Below are positions 1 through 9,080 of a DNA stretch of 64,000 nucleotides, piece by piece (position 1 is the first letter of the stretch; each line of letters begins with the position of its first letter). Under the pieces are notes generated by a model. It did no database searches and had not been told where the DNA came from. It saw nothing but the letters and a program-made list of their open reading frames with translations. This DNA is from Calothrix sp. PCC 7716 (GTDB lineage: Bacteria; Cyanobacteriota; Cyanobacteriia; Cyanobacteriales; Nostocaceae). The stretch is from assembly GCF_019977735.1 (NCBI RefSeq), contig NZ_AP025018.1:5150580-5214579 (forward strand), written 5' to 3'. The translations under genes were made by a program, and so were the position numbers.

Positions 1-706
1 GTTGCTGTACATTACCAAGGGAACGTAAAGCTGTTAGTTTGACAACCGAACCTGGTTGAAGTTCCAACTCAGTAGAAACAGATTCTAAAATCTCTTCAGC
101 ACGACGATTAAAACCAGAAACCCGTAAAGCTTGTGCTTGATTGATACGACTACGGGTAACACCAACATTATCATCTAACTGGCGCCAAAAAATTTCCGCA
201 CGCTTGGCTGTTTCATTGGCTGCTTCTGGTTGTCCCTGTGCAAGTATTTGCCCAGCTTGAATATCTAAAGTTGGCGCCAGTACTTTGAGTAATTCTAACT
301 TTGGATTGTTGACTTTTAACGTGTAATTTGTATTATCCCAACCAAGTAAATTTAAACTAGTATTAATAGCTTCAGTAGCTTGCTTCCATGAACCCAGTTG
401 CTCAAATGCGAGAGAGAGGTTAGTTTGCGCTGCTGCTTGTCCTAAATTATTTCCTGATTGTTTATAAATACGAATAGCTTGTTGAAGAATATTTATAGCA
501 TCAGTAAGGCGCCCTGCTTGAAACAAACGTTCTCCTTGTTCAAGAAGTTGTTCTGGTGCTGTTAGTGTTGTGGTTGTTAGGCTTTGATTTAATTGTGGTT
601 GTATAGCTCCCGTGCTGGGAATGATAATCAGGAAGAAGGTAAGAGTAAATAGAACTAAGTTAATTGCTGCGATACTGAATATTTTTTTTGATTTAAGTTT
701 TTTCAT
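1..706 (-). CDS. Secreted TPR-repeat protein, N-terminal part (gene runs off the window)
   Basis: This frame is open from an ATG at 706 to the window edge, so the C-terminus is missing. The first ~35 residues have a lysine-rich start (MKKLKSKK) and a long hydrophobic stretch, which looks like a signal peptide or membrane anchor. TPR-like helices follow: a unit beginning PEQLLEQGERLFQAGR and a second containing AQTNLSLAFEQLGSW. It is the last visible gene of a minus-strand series behind the TpsA haemagglutinin and the CHAT-CHASE2 gene, 54 bp after the latter. In cyanobacteria, secreted TPR proteins in this position often continue into a C-terminal CHAT peptidase domain, but that part lies outside the window, so this is inference. 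Confident as a gene; moderate on the TPR class. Confidence 0.8.
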   Translation of the reverse strand, partial: MKKLKSKKIFSIAAINLVLFTLTFFLIIIPSTGAIQPQLNQSLTTTTLTAPEQLLEQGERLFQAGRLTDAINILQQAIRIYKQSGNNLGQAAAQTNLSLAFEQLGSWKQATEAINTSLNLLGWDNTNYTLKVNNPKLELLKVLAPTLDIQAGQILAQGQPEAANETAKRAEIFWRQLDDNVGVTRSRINQAQALRVSGFNRRAEEILESVSTELELQPGSVVKLTALRSLGNVQQ

Positions 707-760
707 ATTTTACACGCTTGGGTATCCTCAATTAAATGTATGGGTGCTAGTACAATTTAT

Positions 761-3112
761 TTATGCACTTTGATTCTTAGTGGATGAAAGTAAAGAAATT
801 TTATTATTTTGGTGCCTTTCAATTAATAGTACAAAAGCTTCACTTAAAACTACACCAAAAGCTGAGGGAATAAATGGCAACCATAACCCTTGTTGAAAAA
901 GACAAAGTATGCATACTCCGTAAAGAATTACAACTGTCGTAACTAAGGCGCCTATTCTACCTCGCCCTAGCAGGCGCCAAACAATTAAACTAGATGCGAG
1001 TGACCATCCGTATATCAAAAGAATATCACCCCAGTAAGGCAAAACCCAGAGTATTGGACGTTTTTCTAGAACTGCATTCAAAATTTGACTAAGCATTTGC
1101 GCTTGTATAAATACACCTGGTATTTCCTGATAATTTGCTTGTGTAGCGCTATAGGGAGTTGACCAGGTGTCGCGAATGGTATTTGCTGTAACTCCAATAA
1201 TAACTACTCTATCTTTAAATAAATCTGGAGTTACTTTATTGTTTAATACATCTTGTATAGTGACGCTTTGAGCTTGAACATTACTATAATTAATAAGTAT
1301 TTGAATTCCATCTAAATCTGTTTTTTGCTGATAGGCGCCACTACGACCAGGTTTTAAACGTTTAAAAATTTTATTACCAAACTGTATATAATCTTCGTTA
1401 TAATTAAAATTTATACTTTGATTAGCTAAGTAATGACCAGCTAGTTGTAGCGCAAGTGATGTATTTGTTTGACAAGGAGAAGATGCTTCTTGTGGCATTA
1501 CTAGAATTTGGCGTCTAACAATACCATCTAAGTCTTTAATTCCATCAGTAAAACCCACACGTTCTACAGGTACTGATGCAGGAGGTTTAACTCCTTGGGG
1601 GTCATATTTAGAATCTTTGCCTTTGCAAACAGCAATAACGTTGTTTTGACTAAGTTCAGCATCAAGTGTAATTGGTTCTAATTTATCAATTGGGTCAGCA
1701 AAATCTCTGTAAATATCTATGCCAATAACTGAAGGTCGATATTTTTGGATTTTATTGAGTAATTTAGCCAATTTAGCATCCGAGATAGATTTTAAACCTC
1801 GATTATTTTGCTGTACAGATTGAATATATTCTTCTGTGACTTCTACAACTAGCACTCTTTTATCTGGTTTTTCCTCTGGTCGCAAAACTAGCATTTGGTC
1901 AAAAGCTTGCAACTCAATTTTCTCAAAAGTACCCAAGTATCTAAGACTAATTATTGATGTAGCTACAACTAGTGTACTCGCAATGATTTCCCATAATTTA
2001 ACTTTTTTGGAAGTTTTGCTCGTTGTGGCGCCGACTCCACATAGTGATTGCCAAGTACTAGTAACAGTTGTAGGATTTTGGTAGATAACTGGTAGCCAAC
2101 TGGCACAAGGACAAGTATTTTCTAAACCCTGAAGTTTAGCGCGCGCTTCTCGCATAGCTAAATAAAGTGACTTACCTCCAGCAAAAGCGAATAGAAAGTT
2201 TTTTAAAAACTTCTGTGCTACTAAATCTGGAACTCTTTCACGCATGACTATTATTTGCGGGATGTTTAAATCAGCAAAATTTCTGGCTAAATTAATTCCA
2301 TCACAAGAATTAAATATTGCTAATTTTAAACCACGCTCAATTGCGTTTGAAAGCGCATTTTTGAGTTGAAATACCGTTAAACTTTCCGTCTCATTAATAT
2401 AAATTTTACCGACATCTTCATCACTACCGCTATGTCCAGCAAAAAATAAAATATCCCAATCATGGTTCCATAATTGCTCATCAAGTTCTATACGTGTCGG
2501 ATTGACAAGGAATGTAGTTTGAGCTTTCAATTTTTTGAGTAAAGAGCGGTCTTCATCAACATCAATATTAGAACTATTACCTAGAACCGCTAAAATCCTG
2601 ACTTGCAAGAGTGAAGATGTTCGTGATACTCTCGGAGATGCATACTCATGATTACTCAAAGCTAATTCAGCTAAAGGATAATGGTCAAAAAAGTCCCACA
2701 GATGCCAAGGCAAGCGATGCAGTAAGATTATATCTGTTTCAATAATAACTTTAATTTCATCATCCTGACTAAGCAGCGTTCTTAACTGCCGCTCGATATT
2801 CTGAAACGACTCACATTTTAACCAATTATTTAGATTAATTTGTAACTGTTTACATACGGTTTCAAAATCATTTACAGATACATTATTAATATCCTGCTGA
2901 TACATTTTTATACGTTGATTGTTGCCCATCCGTTGATGAACAGCTTCGTAGAGTAACTGCCATTTTGTATAAAGTTGTGTTAATTCAGGTACACCTGGTA
3001 AACTCCCTATAATTTTCAAAAATTGATTGTTATATGAAAATTGAGCTGTGACAACAGGAAATCCTTGGTCTAAATTTCCTCCTAATAAACTGATGACAAC
3101 TAACTTACTCAT
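761..3112 (-). CDS. CHAT-CHASE2 membrane protein (caspase-like domain coupled to an extracytoplasmic sensor)
   Basis: 783 aa. The N-terminal half holds a CHAT (caspase/separase-like) domain at roughly residues 150-350, with the expected His/Cys pair visible: His227 in FFAGHSGSDE and Cys270 in FNSCDG. A transmembrane helix (~372-392) leads into a CHASE2 domain (~395-690; LVVEVTEEYI, PSVIGIDIYRDF), then two or three hydrophobic helices near the C-terminus (LLIYGWSLASS, IGALVTTVVILYGV). The likely topology puts CHAT inside the cell and CHASE2 outside, so an external signal could control an intracellular protease; the topology and role are inferred. The ATG directly abuts the stop codon of the upstream haemagglutinin gene (TAAATG), implying translational coupling. 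The substrate is unknown. Confidence 0.9.
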   Translation of the reverse strand: MSKLVVISLLGGNLDQGFPVVTAQFSYNNQFLKIIGSLPGVPELTQLYTKWQLLYEAVHQRMGNNQRIKMYQQDINNVSVNDFETVCKQLQINLNNWLKCESFQNIERQLRTLLSQDDEIKVIIETDIILLHRLPWHLWDFFDHYPLAELALSNHEYASPRVSRTSSLLQVRILAVLGNSSNIDVDEDRSLLKKLKAQTTFLVNPTRIELDEQLWNHDWDILFFAGHSGSDEDVGKIYINETESLTVFQLKNALSNAIERGLKLAIFNSCDGINLARNFADLNIPQIIVMRERVPDLVAQKFLKNFLFAFAGGKSLYLAMREARAKLQGLENTCPCASWLPVIYQNPTTVTSTWQSLCGVGATTSKTSKKVKLWEIIASTLVVATSIISLRYLGTFEKIELQAFDQMLVLRPEEKPDKRVLVVEVTEEYIQSVQQNNRGLKSISDAKLAKLLNKIQKYRPSVIGIDIYRDFADPIDKLEPITLDAELSQNNVIAVCKGKDSKYDPQGVKPPASVPVERVGFTDGIKDLDGIVRRQILVMPQEASSPCQTNTSLALQLAGHYLANQSINFNYNEDYIQFGNKIFKRLKPGRSGAYQQKTDLDGIQILINYSNVQAQSVTIQDVLNNKVTPDLFKDRVVIIGVTANTIRDTWSTPYSATQANYQEIPGVFIQAQMLSQILNAVLEKRPILWVLPYWGDILLIYGWSLASSLIVWRLLGRGRIGALVTTVVILYGVCILCLFQQGLWLPFIPSAFGVVLSEAFVLLIERHQNNKISLLSSTKNQSA

Positions 3113-6100
3113 TTATCTAATCAATGCATGGCATGAAACAGAATGTAGTTGTTGAGGAGTTTGAGAAACAGGCGCCACTAATTCGATGTTACCACTTTTA
3201 TCTGCTATCCAACTTGAAGCTTCTATAATAGTCGGCGCCGCAGCAACTAAGGAAGGTTGGTTTATTTTCACGGTAGTTGAGTTTTCTGGTTTGGTTTGAT
3301 TAAATCTTACCCAAGCAGTAGAAATACTTTGGTCTTGTAATGGTTCTGTCGGACTGATAGGTAAACCTGAACGTCCTGTTGCGATAAAAGTATTATCAAA
3401 TTGGCGAGTTCCAGGAGTACAAGCATTAGAAATTTGGTTAGATGCGTCAACTAAATTAGTTGGAAGTTCAATTAAACTGCTGGTAGCGTCTACATCTGGC
3501 GTAGTGATTACTACATTGCCATTCAATTGACTATTGGCGCCTGTTGCTGTAATACTACTCACAAATGGAGAAGCTATATCTCGAAACCGTATACCATAGA
3601 TACCTTGAGTATTAATTTTGACGTTACCGCCTCGAAAGTCAATCGAGTTAGCAGTAATATTACTATTTTCAAATCCAGCCAGTACCTCTGTATTTATATC
3701 AATATTGCCGCCAATAACGTTATTTCCAGTAGCATTGGTGCTAATTTGACTACGATTGCGAAGTACTAAATCTGTAGAGCGTAAATTTATATTACCTTCT
3801 TCTTTAACTGTATCTGAACTAAGAATTCCTCGATTTAAACGGATAGAATCTGCGTCAACTATAATATTACCCGCTGCTCCATTACCTGCACTCGTGCTAG
3901 ATACTGTTGCACCATTTGTAACAGAAAATTTTCTGGTGTTAATCTGAATTTCTTTGCCATTACCTACACCTTGTGCTTCGACTGTACTAAATATTCCAGT
4001 GGCGCCACCTGTTAAACTATTAACTCCATCTAAAGATACTTGCTCGCGTCCATTAATATTGATGTTACCTGCGTCTCCCTCTCCTTTGGTAACAGCATAT
4101 AATCCTGCTCCCCTAGAAAGTAAAACGGAATTAGCAGTAATTTGTATATCACCACCCTTACCCACTCCAAGACTATTCTCTGTTCTTTCGACAGAACTAA
4201 ATATTCCACTGCTGCCACTGTTTTGATTTATTCCATCAAGAGAAACAATATTACGAGCATTAATATTTACATTACCGCCATTTCCCTGACTTTTGGTCAG
4301 CGTAAATAATCCAGAACCTCCTGTGATAAATAGAGAGCCAGTTTCAATCTGAATGTTGCCTCCATTACCGACTGCGTTCTCATCTACCGTAGTGTAAATT
4401 CCACTGGCACCGCCATTTTTATTTATACCATCGAAAGAAATTGTGTTACTAGCATTTATAAATACGTCTCCTGCCGAACCTTGTCCTTTAGTCAGAGTAT
4501 TGAGTTCAGCACCACCTGTTATTGTTAGAGAACGAGTTGATATTTTAATTTGACCTGCATTCCCAACTCCGTTTGAAGTTACCGAGGTATAAAGTCCACT
4601 AACTCCCCCTTGACTGTTTACCCCATCCATAAAAATATCGCCGTTTGCTTCTACGGTGATATCGCCAGAGTTACCTTTACCATTTGTAAGGGTATATAAT
4701 CCTGCACCTTTTGTTATTGTTAGCGAGTCAGTTGAAATATTAATTTTGCCTCCACTACCGACTCCAGTTTGGTCAATAGTTGTAAATATCGCGCTAGCTG
4801 CTCCATTTTTTTGATTTTCTCCATCAAGCTTTAAACCATTGCGCGCTAGGATAGTTACATTACCTGCCGAACCTTGATTTTTGCTAAGAGCATTAAGTTG
4901 GGCACCATTTGTGACTGAGAGTAAACCAGTTGTAATGCTAATGTCGCCTCCTTGCCCTATTCCCTTATCGCTCACCGAAGTTAAAATACCACTGGCGCCA
5001 GCGTTCGAGCCATCAACATTAACCGTGTCGCGCGCATTAATTGTTATACTACCTGCGTTTCCCTTGCCATTAGTTAAGAGATTTAATTGGGCGCCATTTC
5101 TTATTGTTACTGACCCAGCGTCAAGAGTAACGTTACCTCCTTTTCCTACGCCTGTTTCATCAACACTATTAATAATTCCGCTAGTACTTGCAGCTAACCC
5201 AGCAGAATCAAAAACTGCTTCAGAGCGTACATTAACATTGATATTTCCCCCATTCCCAAACCCAGAAGTAGTACTAAATAATTGCGACCCAGTAAGCAAA
5301 TTTAAAGTGCCAGTTTTGAGATTAATATTACCAGCATTACCAGTTGCTTTAGAATTAATTACAGTTGCAATTACACTTCTACCGCTAAGAGTTGTATTGT
5401 CTGTAACATCAACATTAACATCGCCTGCAACGGCGCCAACCAGTCCCACTTCTGGTTTAAAACCTGCTGCAAGAACTCCACCTTGTGAAATATTTAGATT
5501 TCTAGCATTTACAGAAATACTACCACCTCCATCAGAACTGACTCTTGCTAATGCACCAGCAACAGACAAATCGCCTCGTTCTACCCCAGTAGGATAATTC
5601 AAGCTAAAAATATTACCAGTAGCGTCAGTATTAAGTGTTACTATTCCTGCTCGTGTTAATCCCCCCAACTCAATTCGACCACCCTCAGCAGTCAGTTGTC
5701 CTTTATCCACTGTGACATTGCCACCTACAAGTGCTAAGGTTTTACCAGAATTGACTTGTAGGTTAGATTCTTGCAATTGAATATTTCCAGAGTTTGTACC
5801 ATATTGTAAACCTATAGGTACACCAATTGTTAGTAATGGCGCCGAATTGGTTGATGTTGTAGTGAATTCTGTACCATTTGCGAATTTAAGACCGTTGGCT
5901 GTACTAGCAACAAATGAACCGCCAATTTCTAACTTAGCATTTGAGCCAAATATAAATCCGCTCGGATTGATCAAAAATAGGTTTGCTGCTCCGTTAGCTT
6001 TAATTAAACCCTCAATATTAGAAATAGAATTACCTGTTACCCGACTAATTATATTTTCTATATTTGGTGAGTTGTTAAAAAATGCTGTACTGCCTGAAGG

Positions 6101-6316
6101 GATTGTAAACTGCTGAAAACTATGCATCAAGTTATTTCCAGCTTGGGTACCACCAGAAATAGTTGTGATGTTATTTTGGGTATCAACTTTAGATTGAATC
6201 GGAAGAGTGCTGTCGGGGATAATATCAGCTAAAACAAAATTTGCTTGAGCTAATACTCCCCATGCAACAAGTATCCCAAATACCGACTTCCAACAGTAAG
6301 CCTGTATTGATGACAT
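3113..6316 (-). CDS. Filamentous haemagglutinin (TpsA-type) exoprotein
   Basis: 1067 aa. A signal peptide (~1-30, hydrophobic up to FVLA) precedes a two-partner-secretion (haemagg_act) domain recognisable by NSPNIENIISRVTG, NLFLINPSGFIFG and the following GGSFVAST segment. The middle is a beta-helix-like region with seven homologous units of about 65 residues. The C-terminal part has SACTPGTRQF and STAWVRF segments typical of cyanobacterial members. Such proteins are exported by a TpsB outer-membrane pore and decorate the cell surface or are released; no tpsB gene is in this window. It lies 7-18 bp downstream of the RTX gene and abuts the CHAT-CHASE2 gene, so the three are probably co-transcribed. 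Its role in adhesion or signalling is inferred from family only. Confidence 0.92.
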   Translation of the reverse strand: MSSIQAYCWKSVFGILVAWGVLAQANFVLADIIPDSTLPIQSKVDTQNNITTISGGTQAGNNLMHSFQQFTIPSGSTAFFNNSPNIENIISRVTGNSISNIEGLIKANGAANLFLINPSGFIFGSNAKLEIGGSFVASTANGLKFANGTEFTTTSTNSAPLLTIGVPIGLQYGTNSGNIQLQESNLQVNSGKTLALVGGNVTVDKGQLTAEGGRIELGGLTRAGIVTLNTDATGNIFSLNYPTGVERGDLSVAGALARVSSDGGGSISVNARNLNISQGGVLAAGFKPEVGLVGAVAGDVNVDVTDNTTLSGRSVIATVINSKATGNAGNINLKTGTLNLLTGSQLFSTTSGFGNGGNINVNVRSEAVFDSAGLAASTSGIINSVDETGVGKGGNVTLDAGSVTIRNGAQLNLLTNGKGNAGSITINARDTVNVDGSNAGASGILTSVSDKGIGQGGDISITTGLLSVTNGAQLNALSKNQGSAGNVTILARNGLKLDGENQKNGAASAIFTTIDQTGVGSGGKINISTDSLTITKGAGLYTLTNGKGNSGDITVEANGDIFMDGVNSQGGVSGLYTSVTSNGVGNAGQIKISTRSLTITGGAELNTLTKGQGSAGDVFINASNTISFDGINKNGGASGIYTTVDENAVGNGGNIQIETGSLFITGGSGLFTLTKSQGNGGNVNINARNIVSLDGINQNSGSSGIFSSVERTENSLGVGKGGDIQITANSVLLSRGAGLYAVTKGEGDAGNININGREQVSLDGVNSLTGGATGIFSTVEAQGVGNGKEIQINTRKFSVTNGATVSSTSAGNGAAGNIIVDADSIRLNRGILSSDTVKEEGNINLRSTDLVLRNRSQISTNATGNNVIGGNIDINTEVLAGFENSNITANSIDFRGGNVKINTQGIYGIRFRDIASPFVSSITATGANSQLNGNVVITTPDVDATSSLIELPTNLVDASNQISNACTPGTRQFDNTFIATGRSGLPISPTEPLQDQSISTAWVRFNQTKPENSTTVKINQPSLVAAAPTIIEASSWIADKSGNIELVAPVSQTPQQLHSVSCHALIR
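3830..5200 (-). repeat. Seven tandem ~65-aa repeats inside the TpsA gene
   Basis: Corresponding SGI(Y/F)T-like positions recur near 5178, 4986, 4788, 4590, 4395, 4200 and 3995, a spacing of 192-205 bp. Each unit reads approximately V-x-LDG-x-N, GGASGIYTTV, GVGNGG-x-I, then IT-x-GA-x-L-x-TLT-x-GQGNAG. The units are diverged, so they look old. Unit six has a small insertion (ERTENSLGV), giving the longest interval. Confidence 0.85.
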
Positions 6317-6334
6317 TTTTAGAATTCCAATAAA

Positions 6335-7624
6335 TTAGCTAAAACTAAAAATAGAGGTGTTATTAAGCGACAGTCTTAAAGATACACCAGATATCCCACT
6401 CAACGAAATTTCAGCAATTAAATCATTTTTGTAATTAAGTCCTAATGACCAACTACCTGAAGAACCCGATGAAATTGAGTAGTCTCTAACATTTCCAGTC
6501 AACTGTAACTTATCACCTTCTAACAATCTGAAATCTTGAATTTTAGCGTATCCATCCCCTAGATAATATACTCCATCAGTTTTGTCTCCTAAAACGAAAG
6601 TATCACTTCCTTTACCACCAGTCAATTCATCAAATTGACCACCTTGAAAAGATTTATACCAGCCATCAAGTAAGTCGTTACCATCACCACCAAAGAGTTT
6701 GTCGCTACCCCTTTCTCCATAAAGTAAGTCATTCCCGTTATCACCAAACGTTTGGTCGTTGCCATCACCACCAAAGATTTGGTCATTACCGTTAAGGCTC
6801 CTTAAAAAATCATTATCTTGAAGAGCGTAAATCTTATCATTCCCATTACCACCATCTATAGAATTTTGATTCAACGTACCGTACAAGACATAATTTTGAG
6901 CATCTCCATAGCTAGGAAGGGCAAAATTTGACTTTTGAGTATCGTATTTGCCGAAATCATTGATGTATTTAAAGATAGATGTGTTTATTTCATCGTAGAG
7001 AAAGTTTCTATAATAATCGATGTTAAACTGTGTTACATCTGTAAAGTCAACAACATTTTTTTGGTTTAACTGTACAATTACTTCTCCGACACCAAAACCT
7101 CCTCGAAGATGCGCTCCTGCAATAATGCCAGACAAAGTAAGGTCTACTTGTGTTAAGTTGGGGTCTTGATTTAGTACTGGTTGTCCGTTTGCATCACGCT
7201 CAAAGTCTGTACGGTCGGCGTTTAGTTTATAAAACTTAACTGTTTTGCTGTCTTGATTACTAGATAAAAACGTTGTGTCGAGAGTTGGAATATTTTTTTC
7301 ACTTAGTACAGCATTTACGTAGCCATAGTTAGTAAAAAAAGATTCACGAATACCCGTTTCTTGTACAGCTGGACTATTCTTCCATGAATCTAAACTAGTG
7401 ATTCCATTTTTCCCTAAAAACTCACCATCCCAGACATTATCAAATAGATTACTATCATTTTTATAATAATCTAGGTCTTGCATTAATATTTGTGTAAACT
7501 GGTATTTTCCTGTCGCCCCTGTAAAATTATTTACTGCCTTGTATTGTTCTGGGTCACCTGATGCTTTTCCCGATTCAAAGGCGCCTAACGCTTCTAGAAA
7601 TTGTTCAAAATTACCTTTGGTCAT
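6335..7624 (-). CDS. RTX calcium-binding-repeat protein with an N-terminal enzymatic-looking domain
   Basis: About 429 aa from ATG 7624, which has GGAGG nine bases upstream; the frame extends to a TTG at 7636, but the Shine-Dalgarno favours the ATG. The C-terminal part (residues ~255-330) has about six nonapeptide RTX repeats (GGDGNDLLDG, GERGSDKLFG, GNGNDKIY), which bind calcium and typically mark type I-secreted proteins; no signal peptide is seen. The N-terminal ~60 residues (GAFESGKASGDP, NFTGATGKYQFTQ) resemble the start of lysozyme-like or transglycosylase domains, a weak match made by eye. It sits just upstream of tpsA on the same strand. Export route and substrate are not shown. Confidence 0.85.
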   Translation of the reverse strand: MTKGNFEQFLEALGAFESGKASGDPEQYKAVNNFTGATGKYQFTQILMQDLDYYKNDSNLFDNVWDGEFLGKNGITSLDSWKNSPAVQETGIRESFFTNYGYVNAVLSEKNIPTLDTTFLSSNQDSKTVKFYKLNADRTDFERDANGQPVLNQDPNLTQVDLTLSGIIAGAHLRGGFGVGEVIVQLNQKNVVDFTDVTQFNIDYYRNFLYDEINTSIFKYINDFGKYDTQKSNFALPSYGDAQNYVLYGTLNQNSIDGGNGNDKIYALQDNDFLRSLNGNDQIFGGDGNDQTFGDNGNDLLYGERGSDKLFGGDGNDLLDGWYKSFQGGQFDELTGGKGSDTFVLGDKTDGVYYLGDGYAKIQDFRLLEGDKLQLTGNVRDYSISSGSSGSWSLGLNYKNDLIAEISLSGISGVSLRLSLNNTSIFSFS

Positions 7625-7831
7625 GCACTCCTCCAATAGTCAAACAAATTTTACCTACAGCCCCGATATAACTATAGGTGGTAATACTTTGGAGTTATGC
7701 ATTTATTCAGATATTTTCCTTGAAAATATTAATCTTAAATTTTTCGCATATTAAACAGCATGTTTTTTGTATATCACTCTAAAGGTAGATATATTTGATT
7801 ATCTTTATCAAAATTACTGTAAAATGACTGC

Positions 7832-7853
7832 ACAGGCGAGACACCTATGCTAC
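7832..7853. repeat. Dispersed ACAGGC-type palindromic repeat (degenerate copy)
   Basis: A short imperfect inverted repeat of the type ACAGGCnAGnnGCCT(G/A)T between the DUF1822 and RTX genes. Better copies lie at 22760-22783 and 62634-62657. It is the only recognisable item in the 7625-7880 gap. Confidence 0.45.
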
Positions 7854-7880
7854 GGCAACGCAGCAAAATTGATACGAGCG

Positions 7881-9065
7881 CTAAATTACAAAGGTTTCTG
7901 TTGTTTTGTAATTATCTAAAGAAACTTCGATATTAAAGCTTTCTCCAAAATCTCCTTCAAATCGGCTCAACTGTATATAGTTATCTTGTTCTCTAGCTTG
8001 TACTTCTTGAATAATTTCTCCTGAATCTAAAATGAGTGATAGTTTAATAGTGCTGGGTAAGTAAAGGTTTCCGCTAACAGGATGTAGCTGCACGCGAATA
8101 CAAAGAAGTTGGTTATCTCCCCTATTCAAAGCAATTACTAGTACAAAAGAATTTAATTCTGTACCTAAATTTATCACTTTGGCTCGCTTTATGTTTTCTG
8201 CTTCTACTTCTTGTGAGTCTCTGAAGTTAAAATTAACGTTTAGAGAGGCGCCACCAATATTTGAATTTGGCCCTAAAAATGTTTCGATGCTTTCCCAAAA
8301 ATTATCATGTACACCTTCTAGCCAGCGACTTAGGCTTACTGGTGCTGAGTTAAAATTTCGTTGGTATAAACCTTGGCGCCATCGTTGATTTTCGAGTAAG
8401 GCGCCCCAAGTTGTAAATGGAACTGCTAATCGAGGAAAAATAACAGTATCATTACTGAAGCGTTTTAGTAAATTTTCGGCGGTAGTGGTAGATAGTTCTG
8501 GTAATGAAGGTATAGCAGCTTTAACTTGTTCTTCTTTACAAAATTTGTAGTTAATCCAAAAAGCCCCAAAGTCTTTTGTTAAATACCGCGCGTCTATACA
8601 ATATGTCCTATCTACAGGGTCATAGTCACCTTTTGATTTGAGTTGGGCATGAGTTGTATAACCCCAAAAGCGCACCCAGTCACCATCTGGGTTGACTTGC
8701 ACTGCAAAATAATAATCTGCTGCCCAACTAGGAATATCTACCCATTCTTGAGGCACTTCTAACTCACTATCGTCTATTGCTTCGCTAGGTATTAATACAA
8801 CTCGTCTTTCCTCCAACAAAATAGCAGTGCCATTTACAAATTCCCAAAAAGCTGGCGTATTACCAAAACTATACCAAACACTCGCTTGTATAGAATCGTC
8901 ACCAGAAATCCAATCTAAAAAAGCGTGGAGACAAATTTGATTCATATAAGCACGCCAACGACTACTAGACGTAGCGTACACCTGGCTTTGCTGCCACGAC
9001 TGCGCCTGAATTGCTGGTGTTATTTCTAATACCCATTCTCTTGGGTCTGCAAACGCGCTAGTCAT
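7881..9065 (-). CDS. DUF1822 family protein
   Basis: 394 aa. It matches by eye the cyanobacterial DUF1822 family: an N-terminal segment with WRAYMNQICLHAFLDWI, a middle with DYYFAVQVNPDGDWVRFWGYT and TYCIDARYL, and a beta-rich C-terminus. No signal peptide or membrane helix is evident, so it is probably cytoplasmic. AAGGA lies a few bases upstream of the ATG. It starts 15 bp after the sigma-factor gene on the same strand, and DUF1822 genes frequently accompany such sigma factors in cyanobacteria, so partnership or regulation of the sigma factor is plausible but unproven. The molecular function of the family is not known to me. Confidence 0.85.
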   Translation of the reverse strand: MTSAFADPREWVLEITPAIQAQSWQQSQVYATSSSRWRAYMNQICLHAFLDWISGDDSIQASVWYSFGNTPAFWEFVNGTAILLEERRVVLIPSEAIDDSELEVPQEWVDIPSWAADYYFAVQVNPDGDWVRFWGYTTHAQLKSKGDYDPVDRTYCIDARYLTKDFGAFWINYKFCKEEQVKAAIPSLPELSTTTAENLLKRFSNDTVIFPRLAVPFTTWGALLENQRWRQGLYQRNFNSAPVSLSRWLEGVHDNFWESIETFLGPNSNIGGASLNVNFNFRDSQEVEAENIKRAKVINLGTELNSFVLVIALNRGDNQLLCIRVQLHPVSGNLYLPSTIKLSLILDSGEIIQEVQAREQDNYIQLSRFEGDFGESFNIEVSLDNYKTTETFVI

Positions 9066-9080
9066 TTTTATTCCTTTTAC

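Noticed and set aside
4881-5597. 238-codon plus-strand open frame opposite the TpsA gene
   Set aside because: It is the antisense of the repetitive haemagglutinin; its sequence is Pro/Leu/Thr-rich repeat reflecting the coding strand, with no family resemblance.
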